A stretch of DNA of 64,000 nucleotides from JBBRHQ01 sp963815645 (GTDB lineage: Bacteria > Actinomycetota > Thermoleophilia > Solirubrobacterales > 70-9): the NCBI GenBank assembly GCA_963815645.1, contig CAWFHL010000001.1, positions 2,493,174-2,557,173 on the forward strand. The letters are read 5' to 3'. The notes under the pieces were generated by a model. That model was not told where the DNA came from. It saw only the letters and a program-made list of their open reading frames with translations, and did no database searches. The position numbers and the translations under genes were made by a program. This document shows, one piece after another, positions 1-10,033 of the stretch (positions within the stretch are counted from its first letter, which is position 1; the number at the start of each line of letters is the position of its first letter).

Positions 1-432
1 CTGCTGATGCTCGTCCTGCTGGCGGCGATCGGCGGCGTCCTCTACGGGGTCGAGGTCCCCTGGGACCGCCTCCCGGCGATCCTCCTGACGTTGACGGTCG
101 GGGCCGCCTCCTTCTGCTGCCTGGGTGTGTCCCTGACTGCGCTGATCCCCTCCCAGGACGCCGCCGCGCCGATCGTCAACGCGATCCTCCTGCCCCTCTA
201 CTTCCTCTCCGGGGTCTTCATCCCCGACGACCAGCTGCCGAACGGCGTCATCCACTTCGCCGACGCTTTCCCGATCAGGCATTTCTTCGAGGCCTTCTTC
301 AGCGCCTACGTGCCCGCCGGAGCGGGGGGCTCGGGGATCGAGTGGGGCAACCTTGCGATCGTCGCGATCTGGGGCATCGCGGGCCTGCTCTTCGCCGTAC
401 GCTATTTCCGCTGGACGCCCAGATCCGGCTGA
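1..432 (+). CDS. ABC-2 type transporter permease, C-terminal part
   Basis: The reading frame is already open at base 1, so only the C-terminal ~143 residues are present. They form several hydrophobic helices with the loop signature FLSGVFIP, which is typical of the last membrane segments of ABC-2 (drug or polysaccharide export type) permeases. The protein would sit in the cytoplasmic membrane and pair with an ATPase encoded upstream of the window. The substrate cannot be told from this fragment. The frame ends in TGA at 430-432. Confidence 0.75.
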   Translation: MLMLVLLAAIGGVLYGVEVPWDRLPAILLTLTVGAASFCCLGVSLTALIPSQDAAAPIVNAILLPLYFLSGVFIPDDQLPNGVIHFADAFPIRHFFEAFFSAYVPAGAGGSGIEWGNLAIVAIWGIAGLLFAVRYFRWTPRSG

Positions 433-490
433 GCCGCGCCCGGCGCGGCGGCGGCGACACGGATCAGCCCTCCCCTATAGCCTGCCCGCC

Positions 491-853
491 GTGCTACACC
501 ACGTCCGCCTCGAGGTCGGCGATCTCGACGTCAGCGCCGCCTTCTACGACTCGCTCCTGGCTCCACTTGGCTGGCGGCGCCATTTCGAGCGCGACGAGAC
601 CGTCGGCTGGGGGATCGCAAAGCCCGTCTTCTTCATCTCCGCCCACCATCCGCCGGCCCCCGGGTTCGGCCTGATCTGCTTCTCGGGAAAGGGGATCGCG
701 GCCGTCAAGGCGGCCTGGGAGGGGGGCGTCGGGGCCGGCGGCAAGAGCACCGGGGAGCCAGGCGAGTCGCGCAGCCACGGCTCCGGCAGCTACTCGGCGT
801 TCCTCCGGGATCCCGACGGCTACGACGTCGAGGTGACGATCGGCGCCGACTGA
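491..853 (+). CDS. VOC (glyoxalase/bleomycin resistance) family protein
   Basis: GTG at 491 starts a 120-residue protein beginning VLHHVRLEVGDLDVSAAFYD, the classic first beta-alpha module of a vicinal oxygen chelate fold. The module ends with FLRDPDGYDVEVT, which carries the usual C-terminal metal-ligand glutamate. The length fits a single-domain VOC protein. Longer in-frame extensions upstream are Arg/Pro-rich and overlap the permease, so this GTG is preferred. The substrate is unknown; members include glyoxalases, dioxygenases and antibiotic-binding proteins. Confidence 0.75.
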   Translation: MLHHVRLEVGDLDVSAAFYDSLLAPLGWRRHFERDETVGWGIAKPVFFISAHHPPAPGFGLICFSGKGIAAVKAAWEGGVGAGGKSTGEPGESRSHGSGSYSAFLRDPDGYDVEVTIGAD

Positions 854-916
854 TCGCCGCCATATCCATAAGATCGATGAAGACAACGATCTCGGATCCC
901 AGGAGGGAATGACTGA

Positions 917-1943
<1,027 letters not shown>

Positions 1944-1956
1944 AGCCGCGGCGGCG

Positions 1957-3174
1957 TTGGGCCCGGTCAAGGCAAGCGTCCGCGACGCAGAGGTCGCGGG
2001 CAAGCGGGTGCTGGTGCGGGTCGACTTCAACGTCCCGCTCTCCGCCGGCGCGGTCGAGGACGACACCAGGATCAGAGCGGCGCTGCCGACGATCGAGCTG
2101 CTGCGAAGCCGCGGCGCCGGGGTGATCCTCGTCTCCCACCTCGGCCGCCCGGGCGGGAAGCCGGATCCGGCGCTGTCGATGAAGCCGGTGGCCGAGCGGC
2201 TCTCGGAGCTGCTCGCGAGCGAGATCGCGCTCGCTCCCGAGGTGGTCGGCGAGCGCGCCGCCGCGATGGCCGGCGAGTTGGAGCCGGGCGGCGTGATGCT
2301 GCTCGAGAACAGCCGTTTCGAGCCTGGCGAAACCGACAACGATCCGGAGCTCGCCGCGGCCCTCGCCGGCCTCGCCGACCTCTTCGTCGACGATGCTTTC
2401 GGCGCCGCCCATCGGGCCCACGCGACGACCGTTGGGGTCGCCCAGCGGCTTCCGGCCTATGCGGGGCTCCTGCTCGAGCGCGAGCTGCAGGAGCTCGGGC
2501 GTGTCGTCGCCGACCCGGAGCGTCCCCTGGTCCTCGTCCTGGGTGGCGCCAAGGTCAGCGACAAGGTCGGGGTGATCGACCGCTTCCTCGAGATCGCCGA
2601 CCAGATACTGATCGGAGGCGCGATGTGCTTCAGCTTCTTCCGTGCCCAGGGGGCCTCCACCGGCGACTCGCTGGTCGAGGAGAGGGGCATCGAGCTGGCG
2701 GCGGAGGCGCTACGCAAGTCCGAGGGATCTCGATGCGCCCTGCGGCTCCCCGTCGATCTGGTGCTCGGCGATCGCTTCGACGCCGGGGCCGAGCGGCGGG
2801 TCTCCGAGGGCAGCGAGGTTCCCGACGGCTGGATGGGCCTCGACGTCGGCCCTCGCACGGCCCGCGAGTACGCGGCCGAGGTCTTGGCGGCGGGGACCGT
2901 GCTCTGGAACGGCCCGATGGGAGCGTTCGAGCTCGAGCCGTTCGCCGACGGCACCAGGATCCTCGCCGAAGCGGTCGCCGCGACGAAGGCGAAGACGGTG
3001 GTCGGCGGCGGCGACTCGGTCGCCGCGCTGGCGCAGTTCGGCCTCTCCGAGAAAGTCGACTGGCTGAGCACCGGCGGCGGTGCGTCCCTGGAGCTGCTCG
3101 AGGGCAAGCGGCTGCCGGGAGTCGAGGCGTTGATGGACGAGCAGACTGCGGCGGAGGAAGGTGAGCCGGCTTGA
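1957..3174 (+). CDS. pgk: phosphoglycerate kinase
   Basis: This kinase interconverts 1,3-bisphosphoglycerate + ADP and 3-phosphoglycerate + ATP. The N-terminal substrate motif KRVLVRVDFNVPL, the SHLGRPGG segment and the C-terminal nucleotide loop VVGGGDSVAAL are all present. The 405-residue length is normal. TTG at 1957, 13 bases after the gap stop, is chosen because it begins just before the first conserved strand; an in-frame extension would overlap gap. The last codons overlap the tpiA start by 4 bases, which suggests translational coupling. Confidence 0.93.
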   Translation: MGPVKASVRDAEVAGKRVLVRVDFNVPLSAGAVEDDTRIRAALPTIELLRSRGAGVILVSHLGRPGGKPDPALSMKPVAERLSELLASEIALAPEVVGERAAAMAGELEPGGVMLLENSRFEPGETDNDPELAAALAGLADLFVDDAFGAAHRAHATTVGVAQRLPAYAGLLLERELQELGRVVADPERPLVLVLGGAKVSDKVGVIDRFLEIADQILIGGAMCFSFFRAQGASTGDSLVEERGIELAAEALRKSEGSRCALRLPVDLVLGDRFDAGAERRVSEGSEVPDGWMGLDVGPRTAREYAAEVLAAGTVLWNGPMGAFELEPFADGTRILAEAVAATKAKTVVGGGDSVAALAQFGLSEKVDWLSTGGGASLELLEGKRLPGVEALMDEQTAAEEGEPA

Positions 3175-3927
3175 GCGACAGAAGGCCCTATGTGGCAGCA
3201 AACTGGAAGATGAACAAGACGATCTCCGAGGCCGAGGCGTTCCTGGATGCCTTTCTCCCCGGCGCGCCCGGGGCCAACGGGCCCGAGGTGGTGATCTGCC
3301 CCTCCTTCATCGCCCTGCGCGCGAGCGCCGAGCGCTGCTCGGGGAGCGCCGTGAGGATCGCCGCCCAGAACATGCACGAGGAGGATTCGGGGGCATTCAC
3401 GGGCGAGGTGTCGGCGCCGATGCTGCTCGAGGCGGGTGTCGACGGCGGTGGTGCTCGGGCACTCGGAGCGGCGCGAGCTGTTCGGCGAGACCGATGAGGC
3501 GCTCGCCCGCAAGGTCCCCGCGGCGCTCGCGGCCGGGCTGGAGCCGATCCTCTGCGTCGGGGAGACCGAGGAGGCCCGGGATGCGGAGCAGACGGAAGCC
3601 GTGCTCGAGCGCCAGATCGCGGCCGACCTGGAGGCGGTCGAGGGCGCCCATATGGACCGGCTGGTGATCGCCTACGAGCCGATCTGGGCAATCGGAACAG
3701 GGCGCACCGCCACCCCCGGGCAGGCTCAGGAGGCCCTCGCCTTCATCCGCGACCTGCTCCGCGCTCGCGGAGGCGACGCCGACCGGGTGCGCATCCTCTA
3801 CGGCGGTTCGGTCAAGCCGGGTAACGCCGCCGAGCTGATGGCCGAGGCCGACATCGACGGGGCGCTGGTCGGCGGAGCGTCGCTCGATCCAGGCGACTTC
3901 GCGGCGATCGTCGCTGCGGCGGGATGA
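3171..3927 (+). CDS. tpiA: triose-phosphate isomerase, interrupted by one frameshift
   Basis: TTG at 3171 overlaps the pgk stop (TTGA) and starts SDRRPYVAANWKMNK with the catalytic Lys. The catalytic His lies in VVLGHSERREL and the catalytic Glu in AYEPIWAIGTG. The phosphate loop LYGGSVKPGNA is intact. The frame shifts by +1 near 3444-3445; dropping one G joins LLEAGVD to AVVLGHSERR and gives a 251-residue protein. Its stop overlaps the next start (ATGA). The shift is probably an assembly error, since all catalytic residues are present. Confidence 0.94.
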
Positions 3928-5455
3928 GCGGGCCTTCGCAACTTCCGCTCGACTCGCTCGCGCTGGTCATCCTCGACGGCTGGGGCCTGGCGCCGCCGGG
4001 TCCGGGGAACGCGATCTCCCTGGCCGAGACCCCGAACTTCGACCGGCTCTGGTCGCAATGCGCGCACACACAGCTCTCCGCCCAGGGCCGTGACGTCGGC
4101 CTGCCCGCGGGGCAGATGGGGAACTCTGAGGTGGGCCACCTCAACCTCGGCGCCGGCGCAGTCGTCCACCAGGACCTGACCCGGATCGACGACGCGATCG
4201 CCGACGGCAGCTTCTTCGACAACGAGCCCCTGCGGGCAGCCTGCGAGCGGGCCCGCTCCAGCCCCGGCGGCGCATCCACCTGCTCGGGCTGGTCTCCGAC
4301 GGCGGGGTTCATTCGGGCTGGGAGCACCTCGAGGCGAGCATCGAGCTGGCGGCACAGGAGGGCGTCCCGGAGGTCGTATTCCACGCCTTCACCGACGGCC
4401 GCGACACCCTGCCCACGGCGGGCCGAGGCTACCTCGCCGAGCTGGAGCGCTGGCTGCGCCAGGCGGGCCGCGTCGGCACCGTCGCGGGGCGCTTCTACGC
4501 GATGGACCGCGACACCCGCTGGGAGCGGATCAAGCTCGCCTACGACGCGATCGCCCACGGAGAGGGACTCCGGGCCGGCGGGGCCGACGAGGCGATCGCC
4601 GAGGCCTACGAGCGCGGCGAGACTGATGAGTTCGTGAAGCCGACGGTAATCGGCGGCTACCAGGGCCTGACCGAGGGCGATGTCGCCTTCTTCGTCAACT
4701 TCCGCCCCGATCGCGCCCGGGAGATGACCATGGCGCTGGCCGACCCCGAGTTCGAGGGCTTCCCGCGCGCCGGAGCGCCGCTGGTCGACCTGACCACGAT
4801 GACCTCCTATCGCAAGGGCTGGCCCTATCCGGTGGCGTTTCCCGAGCAGCGGCCGAAGACGACGATCGCCGAGGTCATCGCGGCGGGAGGGGGCAGGCAG
4901 CTGCACGTCGCAGAGACGGAGAAGTACGCCCACGTCACCTACTTCTTCAACGGCGGCCGCGAGCAGGAGTGGGAGGGGGAGGAGCGGATCCTCGTGGACT
5001 CCCCCCGGGACGTCGCGACCTACGACCAGAAGCCCGAGATGAGCGCCCGGGCGGCGGCCGACGCCTTCACCGGAGCCTGGGGCGAGGACGGGTTCCGCTT
5101 CGGGATCATCAACTTCGCCAACTCGGACATGGTCGGCCATACCGGCGACATCCCGGCCGCGGTGCGGGCGGTGACGACGGTCGACTCATGCCTGGGAGAG
5201 GTGGTCGGCGCGGTCCATGCCAAGGGCGGCGCCTGCATCGTCACCGCGGATCACGGCAACTCCGACAACATGCTGGAGCCCGACGGCTCGCCCAACACGG
5301 CCCACTCGCTGAACCCGGTGCCGCTGATCGTCACCGCCGAAGGCGTCTCGCTGCGCGACGGCGGCATCCTCGCCGACGTCGCCCCCACCGCGCTGGAGCT
5401 GCTCGGGATCGCGCAGCCGGCCGAGATGACCGGCCGCTCGCTGCTGCGCGGTTGA
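3924..5455 (+). CDS. gpmI: 2,3-bisphosphoglycerate-independent phosphoglycerate mutase, interrupted by one frameshift
   Basis: Manganese-dependent iPGM interconverts 3- and 2-phosphoglycerate. The first metal motif VILDGWG and the phosphoserine motif MGNSEVGHLNLGAG are in the first frame. SDGGVHSGWEHLEA and the metal motif TADHGNSDNM are in the second. One base is missing around 4263-4271; adding a G gives GGRIHLLGL and a 510-residue protein, the family's usual size. It is the last gene of the glycolytic operon. Confidence 0.94.
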
Positions 5456-5475
5456 GGCCAGGGGACGGGTGGCCT
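5455..5475. terminator. short hairpin between convergent gpmI and padR
   Basis: AGGCCA and TGGCCT form a 6-bp perfect stem around a G-rich loop, directly after the gpmI stop and touching the padR stop. There is no T-run. The position between two converging genes suggests a weak bidirectional terminator. Confidence 0.35.
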
Positions 5476-6012
5476 AGCTGTCCTCGGCGAGGATCGCGTA
5501 GATCTGTCGGCGGGCGGTGTCGAGGGCTTCGCGTGCCCGTGAGCGCTGGTCCTCGCTGCCTGCCCGGCCGATCTGGAGCACCGCGGCCCGCAGGGCGAAG
5601 AAGGAGTCCCTAAGCCGGACCTCGTCCTGGTCGGCGTCGGCATTGACCTGCTCCCAGGGCAGCGCGCCGCTGCGCTCAGCGACGGCGGCTCGCCCCTCCT
5701 CGGTGAGGGAGAACTGGCGCTTGCCGTCGTGATCGGCGCCGCTGATCAGCCCCGATTCCTCGAGCAGCTGCAGAGTCGGATAGATCGACCCGGCGCTGGG
5801 GCGCCAGATGCCGCCACTGCGCTCCTCGATCTCCTTGATCATCTCGTAGCCGTGCATCGGCCTCTCGCCGAGTAGCGCGAGCACCGCGGCCTTGACGTCG
5901 CCCCGGCGGGCTCGGGGGCCGCCCCGGCCGAAGTGCCGGCCGTGTCCGTGCCTGCGCCGCTCCCGGCAATGGGGGGCGCCGAAGCGGGATTGCGTTGGTG
6001 TCTGCCGTACAT
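5474..6012 (-). CDS. PadR family transcriptional regulator, interrupted by one frameshift
   Basis: The winged-helix PadR domain is clear: AVLALLGERPMHGYEMI, then GGIWRPSAGSIYPTLQLLEE, then a C-terminal helical part. An ATG at 6012 with an AGGAAAGGA ribosome site begins MYGRHQRNP in another frame. One missing base in the G6 run at 5971-5976 would join it to the His/Arg-rich linker RRRHGHGRHFGRGG and give a 179-residue protein of typical size. A shorter GTG start at 5884 would cut the first helix. PadR proteins usually repress their own operon or an efflux gene; no efflux gene is adjacent. Confidence 0.85.
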
Positions 6013-6042
6013 GTTCGATTCCTTTCCTTATTCGACAGTACG

Positions 6043-6052
6043 CGATATATCG
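6043..6052. promoter_or_regulatory. CGATATATCG palindrome, possible PadR operator
   Basis: A perfect 10-bp AT-centred palindrome sits 31 bases upstream of the padR start codon in an otherwise GC-rich region. It also lies between divergent padR and tgt. AT-rich ATATAT palindromes are common PadR targets, so autoregulation is a reasonable inference. Confidence 0.4.
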
Positions 6053-6159
6053 TAACAGTTCGCGTTGGCTTGTCGGCGCCCGCCCAGCGCAAGCCGACCC
6101 AGATCGGGGCGGCGCCTGGGGCGGTCGCGAGCCGGGGTGGGCCCACTAGATTGGCGCCG

Positions 6160-7363
6160 ATGCGCAGTGACCCGCAGCGGTTGCGGTTCGAGATCGGCGC
6201 CCGCGACGCGGGCGCCCGCAGCGGGGTGATCCGGACCCCCCACGGCCCGGTCGAGACGCCGGCCTTCATCCCGCTCGCGACGAAGGGTTCTGTCCGCGGC
6301 CTGGACACGCCCGAGGTCGCCGGCCTTGGCTTCGAGATGGTGCTCGGCAACACCTTCCACCTGCTGGTCTCGCCGGGCCCGGCGAGGATCGCCGCGGCCG
6401 GCGGCCTGCACTCCTTCATCGGCTGGGAGCGGGCGGTGATCACCGATTCGGGCGGCTTTCAGGTGTTCTCGCTCGCTCACGGGAACGTCGCCGAGGAGAT
6501 CAAGGGGAGCGGTCGCAGGGGTGAGGGCCAGGGGGCGATCATCGAGATCGAGGAGGAGGGCGTCCGCTTTCGCTCCTACCGCGACGGGGCCGAGCGCTTC
6601 CTATCCCCCGAGGCGTCGATGGAGATCCAGGCGGCGCTCGGCTCGGACATCGCCCTCGCCTTCGACGAGTGCACCCCCTATCACGTCGATCGCGACTACA
6701 CGGCGCGCTCGACCCAGCGCACCCATCGCTGGCTGGATCGGTGCCTCGCCTGGCACGAGCGCCTCGGGCCTCCGAGCCAGGCGCTCTTCGGGATCGTCCA
6801 AGGGGGTGTTCACGAGGACCTGAGGCGGGAGTCCGCCCAGTTCGTCTCGGAGTCGGCCGTCGACGGCGATCGCGATCGGCGGCACGCTCGGCCGCGACAA
6901 GGAGGAGATGCGCGGCGTGCTCGCCTGACGGCACCGCTGTTGCCTCCCGCGGCGCCGAAGCACCTGCTCGGGATCGGCGAGGTGGACGACCTGCTCGAGG
7001 GGATCGCGCCTGGGGATCGACCTCTTCGACTGCGCCGTTCCCACCAGGCTGGCCCGGCACGGCGTCGCCCTCGTCCCCGATCAGGAGCGGCGCTTCCGGC
7101 TAGATCTGCGCAAGTCCGGCCACGAGGGCGATCGCCGGCCCCTGGTCGAGGGCTGCCCCTGCCCGGCCTGCGGCCACCACGACCGCGACTACCTCAGCTA
7201 CCTCTCGCGAGCCGAGGAGCTGACCGCGGTCCGCCTCCTCGTCCTCCACAACCTCACCTACCTGGAGCGGTTGATGGCTGGTGCGCGGGCGGCGATCGGT
7301 GCTGCCTCGTTCGCCGCCTACCGAGAGGCGGTCCTCGCCGGCCGCCCGCCCTGGGACGCCTGA
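6160..7363 (+). CDS. tgt: tRNA-guanine transglycosylase (queuine/preQ1), interrupted by three frameshifts
   Basis: This enzyme exchanges guanine-34 for preQ1 in GUN-anticodon tRNAs. Start at ATG 6160 gives MRSDPQRLRFEIGARD. The catalytic region TDSGGFQVFSL, the nucleophile segment DLFDCAVPTRLARHG and the zinc site CPCPACGHH are all encoded, but in different frames. Single-base changes are needed at ~6866 (extra G), ~6924 (missing C) and 7009-7010 (extra C). Corrected length is 400 residues, normal for Tgt. Three errors within 150 bases could also mean decay, but the ends are fully conserved. Confidence 0.92.
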
Positions 7364-7416
7364 CCGCCCGCGGACCGCACCGCGTTCGGTGACCGGGTCC
7401 CCCGGGTTCGGTCCGG

Positions 7417-8628
7417 CTACTTGGTGTTGTCCTTGACCAGCTGCTTGAGGTCGTTGACGACGTTGTCGACGGTGTCGCCGGCCACCCTGCGGATCTGCAC
7501 CCCGGCCGCCTTGTCGGTGGTCAGGATCACCGCGGCGGCGACGGCGGCGGCGATCAGGACCAGCGCGATCAGCGCCATCACCACCCTCACGAAGCGGCTG
7601 AGGGCCGAGCGCTTGCGGCGCCCGGACGGCTCGACCGCGGGCTCCCGGGGGCGAGGCTGGCGGCGCAGCGGCGCCGCCGGCGGCTCCGGCCGGTACTCGG
7701 TCGCCGCGGTGCGCTCCAGCGGGCGGGTGTTGGTCTCGGTGCCGAGGTGGCGGGTCGGCGTGTCCCCGTCGACCAGAGGCAGGGTGACGTCCTCCCCGGT
7801 GAGGCTGCGCTCGAGGCCGGTCGCCAGATCATCGGCGTTCGAATAGCGCCGCAGCGTGTCACCTTCGAGCGCCCTCAGCACCGCGGCCCCGATCGCCTCC
7901 GGAACCTCGTCGTTGTAGGTGCTGGGCGGCAGGGGGCGCTCGTTCTGCTGGCGCACCGCAAGCTCGGCGAGGGAGGAGCCCTCATAGGGAAGCCGCCCGG
8001 TGAGGAACTGGTAGAGGACGACCCCCAGCGCGTAGACGTCCGAAGCCGGCGTCGCCTCCTCGCCGCGGACCTGCTCGGGCGCGAGGTAGGCCGCGGTCCC
8101 GACGACCGAGCCGACCTGGGTGATCCGGGTCTGCTCCGCCGCCCGGGCGATCCCGAAGTCGGTCAGCTTGACGACCATCTCACCGCCGCCCGCGGGCCCC
8201 CCGTCGATCATCAGGTTGCCCGGCTTGACGTCACGGTGGATGATCCCCCGCTTGTGGGCATAGTCGAGACCTGCGCACGCCCGGATCCCGATCCCGACCG
8301 TGGTCCGGGGCTCGAGCGGTCCGTGTCGCTGCAGGAGCTGCGCTCCGGAGCGGCCCTCGACGTACTCCATGACGATGTAGTGGCGGCCCTCGTCGACCCC
8401 GTGGTCATAGACCTGGACGATGTTCGGGTGAATCAACTTCGCCACCGATAGCGCCTCACGCCGGAAGCGGGCGACGAAACGATCGTCGTCGGAGAGGTGC
8501 TCGGCGAGGATCTTCACCGCCACGGTGCGCTCGAGGATCAGGTCGGTGGCGCGGTAGACGTTCGACATCCCCCCCGATCCGAGCCGGTCGAGGATCTCGT
8601 AGCGGCGTGAGATCGTCCCGGCTTCCAT
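7417..8628 (-). CDS. PknB-like membrane Ser/Thr protein kinase
   Basis: The Hanks-type kinase domain is complete: the Gly loop GSGGMSNVYRA, the AVKIL lysine, the HRDVKPGN catalytic loop and the DFGIAR magnesium loop. A basic Pro/Arg-rich linker follows, then one membrane helix near residues 345-370 and a short extracellular tail of about 30 residues with no PASTA repeats. ATG at 8628 overlaps the TGA of the upstream lipoprotein gene (TGATG), so the two are probably translationally coupled. An in-frame GTG one codon earlier is an alternative start. Confidence 0.9.
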   Translation of the reverse strand: MEAGTISRRYEILDRLGSGGMSNVYRATDLILERTVAVKILAEHLSDDDRFVARFRREALSVAKLIHPNIVQVYDHGVDEGRHYIVMEYVEGRSGAQLLQRHGPLEPRTTVGIGIRACAGLDYAHKRGIIHRDVKPGNLMIDGGPAGGGEMVVKLTDFGIARAAEQTRITQVGSVVGTAAYLAPEQVRGEEATPASDVYALGVVLYQFLTGRLPYEGSSLAELAVRQQNERPLPPSTYNDEVPEAIGAAVLRALEGDTLRRYSNADDLATGLERSLTGEDVTLPLVDGDTPTRHLGTETNTRPLERTAATEYRPEPPAAPLRRQPRPREPAVEPSGRRKRSALSRFVRVVMALIALVLIAAAVAAAVILTTDKAAGVQIRRVAGDTVDNVVNDLKQLVKDNTK

Positions 8629-9170
8629 CACTTCCCTCGCTTCGGCTTCCCGGGCCCGACTCCACCGGAGCCGCCCCCGGTGATCGGCGGGGTCGTGGTC
8701 GGACCGGTCGGCGTCGTCGTGGTCGTCTGGGTGGTGGTTGTGGTCGGGTGCGTCTCCGTGGTCGTCGGCGAGGGCCTGGTCGTCTCCTTGGTGGTCTCCT
8801 TGCTGCGGGTATGTGTCTGTTCGCTGGAGGTCGTCGGCGTGTCGAAGTCGGTCACCGGGCTGGTCTCGACGCAGCCGGCGGTGACCGATTGCAGCCTCGC
8901 GGCGCCCTTCGCAAGCGCCCGTCGTAGCCTCGGGTCGACGCTGCTCGGCAACTCGGTGACCTGGAGCCGGACCTTGTCTGCGGCCGTCTCGGCGTTGACG
9001 CAGCTGCCCTCGGCGGTGAGCTTCTTGACCTTGTCGAGGTTGGCGACGATCTCCGACGCCGAGCCCCCCGGGAGCAGGTTGTCATCGCTCGATCCGCCGC
9101 AGGAAACCAGCGCCAGCGCGGTCGCGACGCCGGTGGCGAAGACAAGGATGTAGGGGATCAATCGAGTCAC
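8628..9170 (-). CDS. Thr-rich lipoprotein of unknown function
   Basis: The 180-residue protein starts with a signal peptide and lipobox (LALVSC, Cys at ~24). A ~75-residue folded-looking segment with two further Cys follows, then a long Thr-rich stretch and a Gly/Pro/Lys tail. It is likely anchored on the outer face of the membrane. Its gene is coupled to the kinase gene by a TGATG junction, so it may be a partner or substrate of the kinase; this is inference. The Thr-rich tail could be a flexible stalk or a phosphorylation/glycosylation region. Confidence 0.65.
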   Translation of the reverse strand: MTRLIPYILVFATGVATALALVSCGGSSDDNLLPGGSASEIVANLDKVKKLTAEGSCVNAETAADKVRLQVTELPSSVDPRLRRALAKGAARLQSVTAGCVETSPVTDFDTPTTSSEQTHTRSKETTKETTRPSPTTTETHPTTTTTQTTTTTPTGPTTTPPITGGGSGGVGPGKPKRGK

Positions 9171-9190
9171 GTGGCGAGTCTAGAGAGGAG

Positions 9191-9946
9191 TCATTGGCCG
9201 GAGTAAAGGCGCTCGGCGAGGTGCTTGGGAAGGCCGCTGTCGAGGATCGGGCGGGCCGCTCTCTCGACCTCGTATTCGACCCGGTGAAAGACGGCTCGGG
9301 CCTCGGCGGTGTCGAGCTCGAGCCAGGCCGCCCGGGGATCGCCGTCCCGGGGTTGGCCGACGCTGCCGGGGTTCAGCAGCCAGGTCCCCTCGGCCAGGTC
9401 CACGGCGCAGCCGTCCGGGGCCTGGGCGCCGCGGGTCACCAAACCATCGCCCTCGCCACCCCCTTCGGCGCCGACGAAATAGAGGGCGACGTGGGAGTGC
9501 CCGATCAGGCTGATCCTCTCCGGTTGGAGCTGCATGCACTCGGCCGCCTGGTCGACCGAGAGCACGTACTCCCACACCGGGTCCCGGGGCGAGGCATGGA
9601 AGATCGCCAGGCCGGAGCGCAGGCCTGAGGGGGCGAGCGGGCGCAGCATCTCGAGCGTCTCCGTCGCGGCGTTCTCGATCGTCCAGCGAACCGCGTCGGC
9701 GGCGGCGGCCGAGAAGGAGGAGATGTCGAGCTGCCCCAGCACGGCAAGGTCGTGGTTGCCGATCAGGCAGGTGTCGCAGCGCTCGCCGACCAGCTCGGCG
9801 CAGCGATCCGGCTGGGCCCCGTAGCCGACGACGTCGCCCAGGCACCAGATCTCCTCGATCGGCTGCTCGTGGCCGTCGATCGAGGAGATCACGGCCTCGA
9901 GCGCCGGGAGGTTCGAGTGGATGTCGCTGATCACAGCTACGAGCAT
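9191..9946 (-). CDS. metallophosphoesterase (calcineurin-like, YfcE/MJ0936 type)
   Basis: All motifs of a dinuclear metallophosphatase are visible: SDIHSNLPALE, WCLGDVVGYG, LIGNHD and ISLIGHSHVALYF. The 251-residue size fits the small phosphodiesterase group whose members hydrolyse bis-pNPP and sometimes cyclic nucleotides or protein phosphate. The gene lies upstream of and co-directional with the lipoprotein and kinase genes (20-base gap), so a link to protein phosphorylation is conceivable. The substrate is unknown. Confidence 0.85.
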   Translation of the reverse strand: MLVAVISDIHSNLPALEAVISSIDGHEQPIEEIWCLGDVVGYGAQPDRCAELVGERCDTCLIGNHDLAVLGQLDISSFSAAAADAVRWTIENAATETLEMLRPLAPSGLRSGLAIFHASPRDPVWEYVLSVDQAAECMQLQPERISLIGHSHVALYFVGAEGGGEGDGLVTRGAQAPDGCAVDLAEGTWLLNPGSVGQPRDGDPRAAWLELDTAEARAVFHRVEYEVERAARPILDSGLPKHLAERLYSGQ

Positions 9947-10033
9947 GGGTCTTCGGCCGGCCTCCCAGAGGCGTTCCCGGGTCCGGCCAGACCCTCGCCG
10001 ACCGGGGCCAGGGGGCGTCTATCGTAGAGATGA

